Assembly: GCF_000149955.1 (NCBI RefSeq)
Contig: NC_030986.1
Coordinates: forward strand, 3,287,185 to 3,351,184
Reading direction: 5' to 3'
DNA from: Fusarium oxysporum f. sp. lycopersici 4287
Lineage: Eukaryota; Ascomycota; Sordariomycetes; Hypocreales; Nectriaceae
DNA: 64,000 nt
Below are positions 1 through 12,508 of this stretch, piece by piece; position 1 is the first letter of the stretch, and the number at the start of each line of letters is the position of its first letter. Under the pieces are notes generated by a model. That model saw only the letters and a list, made by a program, of their open reading frames with translations. It ran no database searches and was not told where the DNA came from. A program made the translations under genes and the position numbers.

Positions 1-708
1 TACATTCTCAAAATAGACTCGAGATCTGATGATTGAGGTGGAAACGACGGTGAGATCCCATGAGATGAGATCCATAGTCACGGGGTCGGCGATCCTGGCG
101 CTTGTTTCTGTTGTGGATATTAAGCGACCCGGCAATATCAGTACAGTGCCTATGACAGTATCAATTCAATTGTTGTCGCCCTGTAGGAACGCTAGAAAAT
201 GCCCCTCAGTGTTACGGACAGCCGAAGATCGGATTCCTTCCCCTGTCCAACAGGGCTTGCAGGGGATCCAACACAGTGCATGGCTGACTATCCAATTGGC
301 CACTTTCCCCTTGCACAAGGCGGGCTACTCCTAACGCGCAGGGTCAATCAATTCGACGCCTCAACCAATCTTCAAAGAAGCAACATCATCAACATCATTA
401 AGCAAATCGAACTCAGCACCATCGAATTATAGCGCTTGTCGCCTCAGAGCGACACCCCCGTCCGTTTCTCCTCTCCTCTCCTCTCTTTCCTCCACCAGTT
501 TTCTAGGGCGTAGATTGACCGGATTGTTTCATCGACTATCCACTGTCATTGAGATCACTTCTCCGGGGCCCAGCCCCATGCCAAAGGGGTACATCCTACA
601 GCCCAATCTTCGCTTATGCTGGTCATAGAGAGTGGTTGTTGAGACAGCATAGCTATCGCGCATCAACCTACAGTCTACCCATCACCATCGAACCAGCCCT
701 GTATCAAT
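1..708. other. 5' flank of the phytase gene
   Basis: No gene is supported here. Short open frames exist but none resembles a protein family or has matching splice signals. A pyrimidine-rich block (about 461-500) lies upstream of the phytase start, as is common in promoters and 5' leaders of filamentous fungi. The transcription start cannot be placed. Confidence 0.5.
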
Positions 709-2744
709 ATGGCTCCAGCTTCAGGAATTCTCAAGTCAAAAGCAGCCCCGGGTGCTTCGGGCTATCAGCCAGTGCATCAAGATGAGGGTGATGGTCACGA
801 TGATGGCCCTAGGGAGCCTCCCGCTCAACCAATCATACCGCGTGGTCCAATTCGCTCATACAGGAACACCATAATGCTTCTCTCGGGCCTTGTCGTTATT
901 CTTATGGCCATAAACCTCTATCTTAGTCTTCCACTTGCCTTCTCCGGCTCCGGCTCCGGCTCATGTCCGGGTGACCCACCCCGGGTTCCCCAGTATTTTC
1001 AGACCTCGCCGCAACTATGGCCCGGCGTTACTGAAACTGGAAAGCCGGCTTTCATGGCACAAACCCATGTCTTTGAGCCTACTGCCACCTTTGTCCCCAA
1101 TGATCCGTTGCAGACATCTATCCCTATCGAAGGCATGAAGGAGGGTAACCGAAGCATCTTCCAGATGATGGGTTACCTGAGTCCTTATTCTCCATCTACA
1201 GGCTTCGGCGTGGACGAGTATCCAATCCCTCCAGGTGCTGAGATCGTTCAGGTCCAGATGCTTTCTCGTCATGGTGCTCGATATCCAACCCCAGGTTCGA
1301 ACGTCGCAACCCTTGGCGAGCGACTTGCCAATGCTTCGGCTGGCCTCAAGACCAGTGGCGCCCTTGAGTTTTTGATGGACTGGAAATACGAACTCGGAAA
1401 GGCTATCCTAGTCCCAAGGGGTCGACAGGAGCTCTTCGAGTCTGGTAAGAGTTTATCTGTTCAGAACTATGAACTTAAAACTGACAACGAGTTCAGGTGT
1501 CTTGCATAGTTACATGTATGGTAGCTTGTACAACCCTCAAAGCAAACTCATCGTCCGAACTACAGTATGTGAACTTCGTTCATATACCACCTAGGGCTCA
1601 AGATACTGACAGTGTATAGACTCAGGATCGCATGCTGAAATCTGCAGAAAACTGGATGGCTGGCTTTTTTGGCCTCGAGTGGTAAGCGTGATTCGTCCAA
1701 GGTGTTTGCTGCAGTAGTCTGACAGCAGCAGGACCAATAATGCCACTATCGAAGTGATCATCGAGGCCCCTGGTTTCAACAACTCCCTTGCTGGAGGGCT
1801 GAACTGCCCCAACTCTGACAAGGCGGACTATGTGACTCCTGTAGCCGCATGGTATAAGAAGTACCTCAAAGACGGTATGTCTCTCCGTCAGATATGCAGA
1901 CCAACAACTAAAAAGTCACATAGCAACTGCCCGATTCAATAATGTGACAAAGGGTTTCACGTGGACACCAGCAGACGTCTGGGCTGCACAAAACATGTGT
2001 CCCTATGAAACTGTTGCATACGGCTTTAGTAGATTCTGTGATCTCTTTACATACGAGGAATGGGAACACTTTGGCTACTCTATCGACCTTGGATTCTCTT
2101 CGGGGGCTGGGTTCCAAAGCCCAGTAGGCGTAAGTTGACTTCTCTGACAACCCCAACCCTGCTAACGAGAGATGCAGCGAGCTACTGGCCTTGGCTACCA
2201 GCAAGAGGTCATGGCAAGGCTTAAGAATCATACCCTCGGTTACTCTGGCTCCCAGATTAACACGACACTGGATAGCATGAAGGAGACATTTCCTCTGAAC
2301 CAAAGTCTTTACTTTGACTTTTCTCACGACACCAACATTATCTCTATCCTGACAGCCTTTGGCCTTCGCCAGTTTTCTGAGGAGCTTCCCACTGACAAAT
2401 ATCCCGGTGAACATGAGTTCGTTGTTTCTAAACTGACTCCTTTCGGTGCGCGTTTAGACATCGAAATCATTAAGGCGCCCAGTCCTGTCTCACCAAAGAG
2501 AGACGGCTACCTTGATGGCAAAGAGACCAAGTACATTCACTTCGTACTTAACCAACGGACTGTGCCTTTGGGCAGGAGTTTTCCGGAATGTGACGTCAAC
2601 CGTAAGGACGGCTGGTGTGACCTGGATACGTTCATCGAGGTTCAGGACAAGATGGCAGAAAAGGCACAGTTCGACTACTCTTGCTTCGGAGATTACTCGT
2701 CATTACCATATGGTAAGGTAACAGACGGTGTGCCGCCTTCTTGA
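709..2744 (+). CDS. Membrane-anchored histidine acid phosphatase (phytase-like)
   Basis: Six exons: 709-1444, 1497-1564, 1620-1681, 1732-1874, 1924-2129, 2178-2744, giving 593 residues. Every join keeps frame with GT..AG borders. The histidine acid phosphatase signature is clear: RHGARYP at residues 187-193 (His188 would be the phosphorylated nucleophile) and the distal SHDTN motif with His455-Asp456 as proton donor. These enzymes release phosphate from phosphomonoesters such as phytate. Unlike classical secreted PhyA, which has a cleaved signal peptide, the protein starts with about 50 mostly polar residues, then one hydrophobic segment (about 53-75) and a Gly/Ser linker. This suggests a type II membrane protein with the catalytic domain outside the cytosol. 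Substrate preference cannot be read from the sequence. The gene converges on the ammonium transporter gene. Confidence 0.9.
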
Positions 2745-3277
2745 GAAAGTGTGGCCTTGCATATAAAGATATAATTTGTGTGTAAATATGAGATGCCACC
2801 TAGATTTAGCAAAACGACAAGTACCGTTTAGTCCTTAATTATAGTTAGCAATTAGAATTGGCGCAGCATGTACCTTTGAATAAATGGAAGCAAGACTGCA
2901 GTAGGCATTTGGATGGGGTTTCAACCAAATCGAAAAGGCCAAAGCAGCTTGAAGTCCTTTCACTGGTGCTTGATCGAGACATGTATAAATATAATATATA
3001 GTGATCTGATTTTGTAACTGTCTATAAGACCACATGGCACAAAATTATATACGTGTCCAAGGACCTGCATCGCTTTTCCAAAGCCATCCACATCTACCAA
3101 GCGGGTATTAAAACAATCCAAGGCAGATACGTCGAAAAGATGGTAAATCCGTAACGCCTTTGCCTGCTACTCCCAGCATCCCACAAGTTAATAAAAAGAA
3201 ATTCTGGCAATAAAATAACCCCTCTATATCAAACAAGGCTAATATGACTCGCAAAGATAACATTGCCGTAAGCAAGT
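2745..3277. other. Convergent intergenic region
   Basis: AT-rich stretch between the 3' ends of two convergent genes. It should hold both 3' UTRs and polyadenylation sites. No gene or repeat is seen. Confidence 0.6.
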
Positions 3278-4945
3278 TTAAGCATGCTTCTCGGTAATCA
3301 CCGCGTCGGGTGCAACAACATCGGGTGTGTTAAGAGAAGGAGTCTTGCGGACGTCATCGGATTCGCTTGGGTTCATCATAGACTGGTGCTCCTGGATGCC
3401 ATGGGTAGGCTCAAGTACATCACCATCCTCAGCGGGCTCACCACGGTGAGGGCTCCAAGCAAGGAAGTCTCGGCGGACCTCGACGTAGTCGTAAGAGAAC
3501 TCGCCGTGCTGATCGTCATCCATACCAAGGAGCTCAGCCTCTTCAGAGGCACGGAGCTTCAGTCCAGGAATGAAGTCGATGATCTTAGCAATGATGGCAG
3601 ACATGACGAAGGCATAAGCGGAGGCAGCGACAATGGCAGCGATTTGCCAGCCAATAATGACGTAGTTTCCATCCATGAAGCCACCTGTAGCACCGGTGTT
3701 GACGCCGTCGAGGCCAATGATGGAGCCACGGGCGAAAAAAGCATTGAAGATGAGGCCAACGATACCACCGACACCGTGCTCGGCAAAGACATCGAGAGAG
3801 TCGTCAATTCGAACAAGGAACTTGACTGCGTGTGAGGTTAGCGATTGTGTGTAAAAAGAAATGATAAGACAACTTACTCTTGGTGGCAAAGTTACAAGCG
3901 ACACCAGCGACAACACCCAGGATGATGCTAGCCCAAGGGTCGAGGAAACCGGAAGCAGGAGTAGCAGCAACAAGACCAGAGATAGTGCCAGAGCACCAGC
4001 CGACCATGGACCACTTGCGAGCCAGGCGGAAATCGAGAATGCACCAAGTCATAGCAGCAAACATGGCAGTGAGGCAGGAGTTCCAGCAAGCCATAACAGC
4101 ACGGAGGTTAGCACCGAAAGAAGAGCCACCATTGAAGCCGAGCCAACCAAACCAGAGGAACATGGTACCGAGAGTGATGAGAGAGATGTTGTGAGGACGG
4201 AAGTTCATCATCATCTTCTCATTGCGGCGGCCCAGAACCCAAGAGTAAGCGAACGCGGACATGCCAGAGCCGATCTCGACGGGAACACCACCAGCGTAGT
4301 CGAGAACGCCGTTAACGAAGCCCCAACCATTGGGGTTCCAGACCCAGTACGCGAGAGGGCAGTAGACAAGAGTAGCCCAGAAGAAGATGAAGACCATGCT
4401 CGGCACAACGCGGCCTCGCTCGGCGACAGCACCGACTGTAAGAGCGCCAGTGACAGCGCAGAACATCATCTGATAGAAAGAGTAAAGCAGAGCAGGGACA
4501 AGAGGAGATCCGACTGAGGGAGCACCCCAGACCTTCATAAGACCGAAATGCTTGAGATCACCGATGAAGGGGTTGTTGGCAGTTGTAGAGAAGGCGAGAG
4601 AGAAGCCCCAGAAGTACCACTGGAAGACAATGACGGAGAAGGACATCATAACAACCCAGAGCATGGAGAGGGCCGACTTTCTTCGGGCAAGACCAGAGTA
4701 CAGGAAGGCGATGCCAGGGACCATGAGAAGGACGAGACAGGCGGAGAGGATGATGAAGGCCTGGTCGCCGGATTGGTACCATTGGTTGAGGTTCTCGGTA
4801 GCTGGAGAAGAATCGTGTTAGTATTGGATTGTGATGATGATGAGTGTTCGCGTTGTCGACGACGGAAAAACATACTGGAATCACCACCAAGCTCTTCGTT
4901 GGTGCCATTGAAGGCAGTCGGGGGTCCAGGGATAACATAAGACAT
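3278..4945 (-). CDS. mep: MEP/AMT ammonium transporter
   Basis: Three exons, in transcript order 4945-4876, 4801-3878 and 3825-3278, encoding 513 residues, within the usual fungal MEP range. The protein brings NH4+/NH3 into the cell across the plasma membrane. It has the family fold: an N-terminal extracellular tail, a run of hydrophobic helices including the GIAFLYSGLARRK segment, the DYAGG motif, and a long polar C-terminal cytoplasmic tail. At the first twin-histidine position it carries Glu199 (in the PVEIGSG segment), while the second position is His348 (in FAEHGVGG). A Glu here is typical of the yeast Mep1/Mep3 subgroup; Mep2-type sensors keep both His. The upstream region on the + strand side carries a cluster of GATA sites. 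Which of the several Fusarium MEP paralogues this is cannot be settled by eye. Confidence 0.95.
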
Positions 4946-5277
4946 GTTGAATTATTGTGTATAAAGTCTCGTGGGATCTCGTTTCGTATGTTCGTCGGGT
5001 TTAGGTTGTCGAAATATGGAAGAGGTGAGATTCGATGAAGCTGAGCAGATCCCTCTCACGTTAAATGACGAGCAAGGTGAAGTAATTGACGAGTGAGTCC
5101 TGAAGAGGAAGAGCAAGAGGAAGGAAAGCTCCACCGGTTATAGGAAGTTATGGAAACAACCTAGTGGGATAAAAACGGAAGGGAATATGGAGAAGAGAAA
5201 CAGGAAATGCAGGTGATGGGGCAAGACTTTAATATAATTGTTTGACATGCCTACATGCCTCACTGCACAGTACTGCT

Positions 5278-5719
5278 CTATCTTAGACTCAACCCAACGC
5301 CAAATCCATATCCATATCCATATCCATACCCATGCCGGCCGCGGGTCTGTCTCCATGAGCCAAAAACGCCATGGATGTCCTGGGCGTGGGACAATTTGTT
5401 GCAGATCTCCTGGTATGGTTCGGGCATAGATAGAGGCGCGATACACAATGAGAGACAAGAGGTAGAGATAGCAGCAGAGCTGAGCTGGGGGCACCAGAGA
5501 TAGAGCCCAGGGCAGAGATAGCGAGTCTAAGGGTACGTACCAGCATGGCTCAGCCTTTCACAGGGCTGTACGAGCACCCGTTAGTCGCTGTGATACCGCC
5601 ATAGATTGATCTGATACAGCGTAGTAACCAGTTGGACACATACAAAAACCACAAACCACAAACCATCTCATGGATGTTTATCGGTACGTACCCCCCCCAA
5701 TTGATAGAGATAAAGATAG
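5278..5719. promoter_or_regulatory. Cluster of HGATAR (AreA/NIT2-type) sites upstream of mep
   Basis: HGATAR hexamers on the + strand lie at 5428-5433, 5466-5471, 5498-5503, 5516-5521, 5702-5707, 5708-5713 and 5714-5719. One more on the - strand lies at 5278-5283. The last three + strand sites are exactly adjacent (TGATAGAGATAAAGATAG). AreA/NIT2 GATA activators bind this motif and drive nitrogen-catabolite-repressed genes, including ammonium permeases. The sites are 330-775 bp from the transporter start codon, on its promoter side. Binding itself is inferred; single sites occur by chance, but the density and the triple array are unusual. Confidence 0.6.
5304..5333. repeat. ATCCAT hexanucleotide microsatellite
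   Basis: Four perfect ATCCAT units followed by one variant ACCCAT unit. It lies about 360 bp upstream of the ammonium transporter start codon. Confidence 0.9.
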
Positions 5720-8700
5720 CGGCGCCTGCATGCTCTGTCCAGGTACCGACCCTAGCGCCAACGCGCTTACACGTCTTTGGTAAGGCGTCTACTATGTCGA
5801 CTCCTCTTTGCGCCGTTCTCGGCTGGTTCCTGGGTTTTCGAGATCGAAGAAACACCCCTGTCTTTGTCGTCTCGTCCCGGACAGAGTCCGCATCGCTTCT
5901 TGACACGCCCTCCGAGACGCCCGATCTTGACTTGAACTTGCTTTGGCGCTGTGAGGCTTCGCATTAACAATGCACTGCCCAAAAGGAAGAAGGAAGCTTA
6001 CCGTCCGTGGAAGTCCTCACATTGCTCGACACGCATGGCTAGAAATAAAGCGTCATACAAGTCATTTCTTATTTATAAATAAAAGCATCATGCTTCGTGT
6101 AACCTAGAAACTGGGTGTAAGACCCTGTGCCACCAGTCACAAATGGGGGCTGTCATCTTGGGCATCAGCCGTCCAAAATCTATGCACGAAACCTGGAATC
6201 TCATATCTCATTGGACCGTTCGAAGCTGGGGAGAGGAGAGAGCCAGAAAAAAGGACGGGAAAATCCTCCAACCTCAAGGGATCCCCTGGGGTCTGGAGTT
6301 TGGGGGGCGCCGTTGACGTGTGATATCTCTGAACGAAGCGTGGGGTTTTCTGTGTCAGAGACGGTCTCCGTTGACAGATTGCTCCATGTTTGAGAATCAA
6401 GATCATGGGGGAAGCTGGCAAAAAGAAAGGAACAATCTTAAATATTGCCTGGGCATGGATGAGAAGACTCGGCTGATATCCGTAGATAGATATCGAGCCG
6501 AAATTTGAGCAAAGCTGAAGTTAATCTGCTCAGCTGGCAAGTGTAGGTATGTACTGTCGATACAGGCTTGATGCGATGTTAGGCCTCGCCGTTGTCGGTT
6601 CAAACTACGTAGCCATCCCATATGTTTATCCATTCCGTGATGATGAATTCTTGACTGAGGCCTTGCAACTTGTGGATCGAGGCGAAAAACGGGCATCTTG
6701 ATCGGAGACTAGAAACTCCTTGGCTCGCTGATCGTCGTGCGTAAATGCGGAGAGGGAACCAAGAGGGAGGGTTGGTCCGATTTACTAGGCCAGAAAGGAT
6801 TATTCCATTACGGTGAACGATGTGTAAAGCCGTTTGATTACATTACCACCGCAAAACCTCAACTCGTGTCAATCACGTAGGTAATATCTGGGGTACGTGA
6901 GGTACGGCTGAGGCACCGGCTACAGCTACAGCTCTTTTCGTCCCTGACTTCTTGGCTCTTGGGAAGTCGCCCGATAATCGTATTGAAGACCGATAGAGCA
7001 ATCTCTCAGTCTTGTCTGGTGTGATAAGTGAGATTGCCATCTTGGTTGATGCCAAAGAATTGCAACGCATTTCTGTAACAGGCTTGGCGAGATATACATG
7101 GTGAGACTGGCTATCAACTCGCTTCATCTCCAACGTCACCGCACACTTGAGCATGGTTTCGTTTAAGCAAAATAACCTTCTTTTGCTTCCCTCTTACCTA
7201 CGTCTTACACGTGAACCAAGCTACCAAGATATTGTACGCACCATCCCGTTGCTAAATCGTTGGCGTCACTCAGATAAGAGAGATGTTTTGCCTGCAATTG
7301 GTCCCCAAGTATCGGACGCCGTCCAAAACGACCATCTCATTTGGCGCCCCTCACGTGTAAAGAGCAAGCAATTGTGCATGGCTCTATTTTTCTTATCAGA
7401 CGCACAAGTAAAGAAGGTTGTTGTCGTTAGTTTTTTGTGGGGGGAGGCTTGGTCGGTACTTGGGTACTTTGCCAATTCATGTGAGTAAAAAAGTTGTTTA
7501 ATGAGAACAAGGGTAGATTGCTAAATTCATGGACACATCGTAACTCGTCGACCAATCACAAGCCTGACGCCATATTCCCCGGGGACATTCTCTCCAATTC
7601 GAGTTTTTGGAAGTTTGCCCTTGCTAAGAAAAGTATTTCATCAATTTATTACTTTTATTTATATGATATGCCACTCATATCCAGTGACGCTCTCGTGGTT
7701 GCAAATCTATCAATCTCCCCATGCTTTCTTGCTTTTATTTTCCGGACATCGAAATCCGATCTGGCGGAACTCCATCGCTTGGCTACAGACAAACCTTGGC
7801 GGGCTGCCCTGCATTTCAAGCTGACGGGGATAGAGGCTTGGCCCTTGTACTCCGGGGCATCCCGGTAGAGCGGCAGCCGGATGCTCACTTCCGTACCGTT
7901 GCTTCGGGGGCATTTTGGGTCCGCTCCGAGTTTTGGTGCCGGCACTCTACAGCACTTCAGTTCTTCAACTCAAGTCTCAGCACACATTTGATCATTTCGG
8001 TGAGACCGCACAGGAAAACAGGGATCTCGCTGAAAGTTAGTCACTTTTCACTGAAGCATACGAAACCCATTCGTTCATCTTGGTATGCAAGATACCTGAT
8101 GACTGACTGACCGTAGTTCCCTCCCTGTATATGTATACTTGAATGACGTGCCACGAATCCCAACTCCAACTCCAACTCCGGGCAAAATATAACATCATCC
8201 CCAGATTTTGCCCGTCCAATCAGACACCCTCTATCACAAGCTGATCAGAAATGATGTCCTCTTTCTTATCTTCCCTAGCATCACCTCCACCAATCAAGAC
8301 TCTCCAGACCATCAAATCAATACAAATTACACTTGGTCATGTCCGTCAGAAACAAGGTTTGTGCACCCCTCTACCGCTATCTCTGTTATCCTCACTCCCT
8401 ATCCTCTTTCTATTCTAGAAGGCATTGCCCTTGTCCCCGGGTCGGTTTGCGGGGTGGCTGTCTCGTCCCGCCGACCCGGAACCCCGAGATACGGAGGCAT
8501 AGTTAAAATAATTCATAATTGTCACCACTCCCGAGGTAAGCTAGGCTGATTTCACCTCCGGCCTCCGTTCCGATTTATACTCTTGACCTACGAACCTGAT
8601 TCTCCCGAAAAACGATGATCTCAGTAGCGGTTCTCTGTGATTTGTAACATAGTACCTATTCGAGCATTGAACCTCATCTGAGTTTATTTTGCTACACACT

Positions 8701-9037
8701 AAGCAAATTCAGGAACAATACATTATGCTGAATGCAACGCCTCCGATTCCATAGCACATTCGAGCATTGACGAGACTGTGTCGAAATCGCGCCTGATATC
8801 AAATGGTCCCCCATCAAGATCGGCACCAGCGGTCATGGCCAAGAGATAGTACAAAAATATTCTTATAGAAAACCCCAAAGAGTAAACTACCTACGCCTCT
8901 AAGGTCCAAAACTCCATTATCCCTAACCTAGTAGTGAATGATGAAAGCGTCCACCGGGTATCAATAAGCCAGTAGACTCCCAGCGAAGAAACAGTATGCA
9001 GGATATAGTTCAGAGATGGAAATGAAACGCCCCTGGG

Positions 9038-11441
9038 TCAGAAAATACATAGCTTTCCCGATTGTTCCTCTCGTGTCAGCTCATATGACAATATGTCGTG
9101 GTTTCGATAGTGCAGCATCAGCCGATATCGCCGGGGCATCGCTGGCCCTACACCTCCGACCTTACCTCCGATCTCGTCTCCCACCTGGACTGGCCCCATG
9201 GCCATTCCATGCATAGGTCGCAACGTCTTGCGATGTTCCGTCTCGTCGGATCCTGTCGGCAGCACCCACTCTACTCGAAATCCGTGCTCCCATGTTCCAT
9301 CATCGCGCTCCGCAGGGACAGCCTTCCGAGTCAATGTCAAAAGCACGACGCGCCCGGTTGGTGACCCGATAGCCATAAGTGAGAGCTCAGGGGCCAGCGC
9401 AATCATGTTGAGTCTACTGGTTGCATGGAAATGCCGCCTCAACCCAGGGTCGCGAAATCGTCCAAATTTGAGCGCGTCCGAGCAGATAACTCCAAACTCC
9501 GTCGGCAAGGCCCTGTTCGGGATCGGAGAGAAGGAGCGCAACTCTATATCCTTCTCGTAGGTCCGTAACAGAAACAGCCGTTTCCCGAGATCTGCCAGAT
9601 ACGCCTCTGGCAACTGTGGATGCCGATTGTACTCAGGAGGTCTCCTCCAATAAGCCATCATCATTTCTGCTTTTCGGGGTGTTCGATAGACCGTGTTGCT
9701 GTGAGGAAAATATGTCATATCGAGCTTATGGGCAGCCGTTGCGTTCCCATTCATAGCATGCCCCAGGTCTTCCTTGTTCTCTCCCTGACCCTCAGAGTCC
9801 TGCTGCTTGAATGTCGCATCCCAAGCATAAAGATTATCAGGAGAACTGCCAGGTGACTTGTAAGTGCTCAGACCTTGCGCCAATTCGTGGGCTTGGAAAT
9901 AAAAGGAGCTCCAATCTGTGCCCGCGACGATAGCATCCTCCTCCGAATCGACTTCTGAGCCGTCTTCCGAGTCGCCTCCTTCATCGTGTTCCTCATCGGT
10001 CTCATCTTCGGTGTCCTCGAATTCTTCCTCGCCAACATCGCTTCCCAAAAGATCTTCAGCCTGTACAACAAAACCTAGCTGAGGCATATCAGGTTCCCAA
10101 GCAAGAGGAATCATCGGGCCAGGCTGGTTTAGTGGCCTCAGCATGTTGTGTGGATTATCAGGAATATTAGCCACAGCGTTCCTGACGTTCACCAATGGTT
10201 GTTGACAGCCACTGCCTGCTGGGATAACTTCTAGTCGATTGGTGGGCACGCCAAACAGCTCCTCAGTAGTCTTGACCTTGAGAAAATCCCTCTCATCCAG
10301 AGCAAATATTCCCCATCCTCTGGATGGAGCAGGGTGGAACTCCTCACTTTTCAGTAGATTTGAACATAGTGGTGGAATGACTATTAGACCTCTGTTGCCT
10401 TGCCAAATATCTGCTAACCATGCAGTTCCCTTGATGTCGATTGCGCAAATTCGCTGCGCGTGGCCTTGACAATCGTCCACAAAACAAACGTTTGGGATAT
10501 TGTCTGCACTAGGAGCCATCCGTATTACGATCCGCCAATTCCGGGTTCGTGTTGGGATATCTAGGCGTGTCGTGCGGGACAAGCCTGCCCTGCGACTCAG
10601 GGGGTCTTGTGTTAGAGCCAGAGCAAAGACGACAACCTCATGCCTATTTGAGCTGACGGCGATCAAGCGAGACTTTCGATGGACAGCCAAGCCCCAAGCT
10701 GATATTCCAACATTTTCATGGAAGAATTGTTTCGGAACAGATTTGTGTGACCTGTCGCTTGTGGCACGGCATTCTTTGGCATGTTTCTCAATTTCCTTGG
10801 TGTAATATGCCACCACATCTCCGTCGTCGTAGCACGCGAGGACTATCTCTTCGTCGCCAAGGAACCCTGTGATCATATGGTTGACTGTGTGTGGCCGAGA
10901 CTCGTCAAGTTGTCCCCCGACTAACTGGGCGGCAGTACTTGCTTTAGGCTTCAGTTGTAGATCAGGTTGGCTCGGAAGTGCCTGGCTCGGGGCGGCACGG
11001 GGTCTGTAGACGAATATTCGGCCTTGGTAAGCAGAGAAGTAGAGCTGGAATGTGTCGTCAGCATTGCGACTATTAAAGGGAATCGGTATGGTCGCACATT
11101 GTACACTTGAGAAAGAGCAGTCAGATTGCTCCGAAATTTCTGCATAGATGGTATCAAGCGGTATATTGAAGGCCCGGCATTTCTCTCGTCGTCTGAGTCG
11201 TTCCCGGGCCAGGTAAAGGGTAGCTCGGCGCTCTGGGGGTGCATGCCCAAAGTCACCCGCTCGCGATCACGGACTGCGGCTTTGGCGCCATCGCCAAACT
11301 GAATGGGCGCGAATAAAGCATCAGCGAAAAGAATATTCTACGCACACGAGCAATACTCACCCGGTCAGTAGCTGTTTGCGCATAGCATTTCCCCACGGAT
11401 ATTGGCTGGAAGTTGCGCTTGTAAGGTTGTTGACTTTCCAT
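9038..11441 (-). CDS. CRT10-like WD-repeat protein
   Basis: Three exons, in transcript order 11441-11361, 11298-11098 and 11044-9038, encoding 762 residues. The second intron is fixed by the protein: SQVYN must be followed by LYFSAYQGRIFVYRP, which needs the weak donor GTGCGA and a CTGAC branch point. The region with GDEEIVLACYDDGDVVAYYT and SAWGLAVHRKSRLIAVSSN resembles the fungal CRT10 domain, a WD40-like fold. Yeast Crt10 represses ribonucleotide reductase genes. A strongly acidic low-complexity block (Asp/Glu/Ser) sits mid-protein, encoded around 9940-10040. The function in this fungus is inferred from family membership only; other WD-repeat roles are possible. Confidence 0.8.
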
Positions 11442-12508
11442 CAGCTCTCACACAACTCATGCGCGGGGAGGTGAGATGGCCTTTGCCGAGGTGTTGCAGC
11501 TTAGCAATTGCATCCAGGTGGCGGATGTATGGATGGGATTGGGCAATACCCTGCGCGCGTACGGCGACTGATTCGCTTGATTTTCGAGGATGCAATGTGA
11601 TGTGATATGGTTGTCGTTCTCATGCAGAAGGCTGAATACCGGTGCTGTTACTGGGGTGAGCTGCGTGATGATGCACAAAACAGCACAGCACAGCACTTCC
11701 AGCTCGAACCTCGGTCGTCGGTTTGCTTCTCGAAGAAGATGCAAGTGACCAAATTGAGAGTCGCGGGGTGCGGCACGTCAGTCCCTTGTTATCGATAAGG
11801 AGCCGGCGAAACCTCCACTGTAAGCTGAGATGCTGGTATGGAGTAAGGAGACGGAATACTAGTAGCTCAGCCCGGCTCTTATAATTCCAAGTATATTCCT
11901 TGTAAGATAGGTAGCTAACAATTTTAGAATTAGGTTGAGTGATTGCGCTAGGATTGTTGTGACGTTGGTACAGAGCTGACTATGTTGGTTGCCTTGTGTT
12001 GCTAGCAGTGGGTTTTTAACTGTCAACGATGATGTCAACTGGAAATCAGAGTGGAACAGCCTTTTATAATTGAGTCTAGCAATCGACGTACCAAAGCAAT
12101 GAATCACTAGGTACTATACCTTAAAGTACCTTGACAAATACGGTTAATCTTTGTATCTACACAAAGAACTTGAAATAGGGATGCACCTGTTTCATGGGAA
12201 TTTCCAATACCTGACTGCTGATACATTCTGTGCCGATAGGACACATTCCCTGAAAATGCCATGCTATCTATCTCTTTTGAAGAAGAAGAAGACATAGGTT
12301 CTGATACCATGAGTGTCTTAGTTCGGTAGGGTTAAGAACTTATTAACAAGAAATTGGCTTGTTACAATTGTCACTCATCGATACGCACACAAACGTCCTA
12401 ACAAGATTCCATTTCGCTGACAAAAGGTATATCCTCCAAATCCACATTTAAATCCAAACCAGCAATACATTCTCATTTCATCCATAGTCGTAAGGTATAT
12501 CATCACGC
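11442..12508. other. Intergenic region between the CRT10-like and GH5 genes
   Basis: About 1.1 kb between two minus-strand genes; expected to contain the promoter of the CRT10-like gene and the 3' UTR of the GH5 gene. No gene, repeat or RNA is recognised. Open frames here are short. Confidence 0.5.

Larger units (their letters stand above)
4946..9037. other. Long intergenic region upstream of the ammonium transporter
   Basis: About 4.1 kb with no supportable gene. Open frames are short, overlap on both strands and match nothing I recognise. The first kilobase holds a hexanucleotide repeat and a cluster of GATA-factor sites (listed separately). A small CCAACT triplicate lies at 8160-8177. The remainder shows no clear structure. 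Confidence 0.5.

Noticed and set aside
3284..4940. Plus-strand open frames across the ammonium transporter gene
   Set aside because: Shadows of the minus-strand transporter; their composition follows its codon pattern and they match no family.
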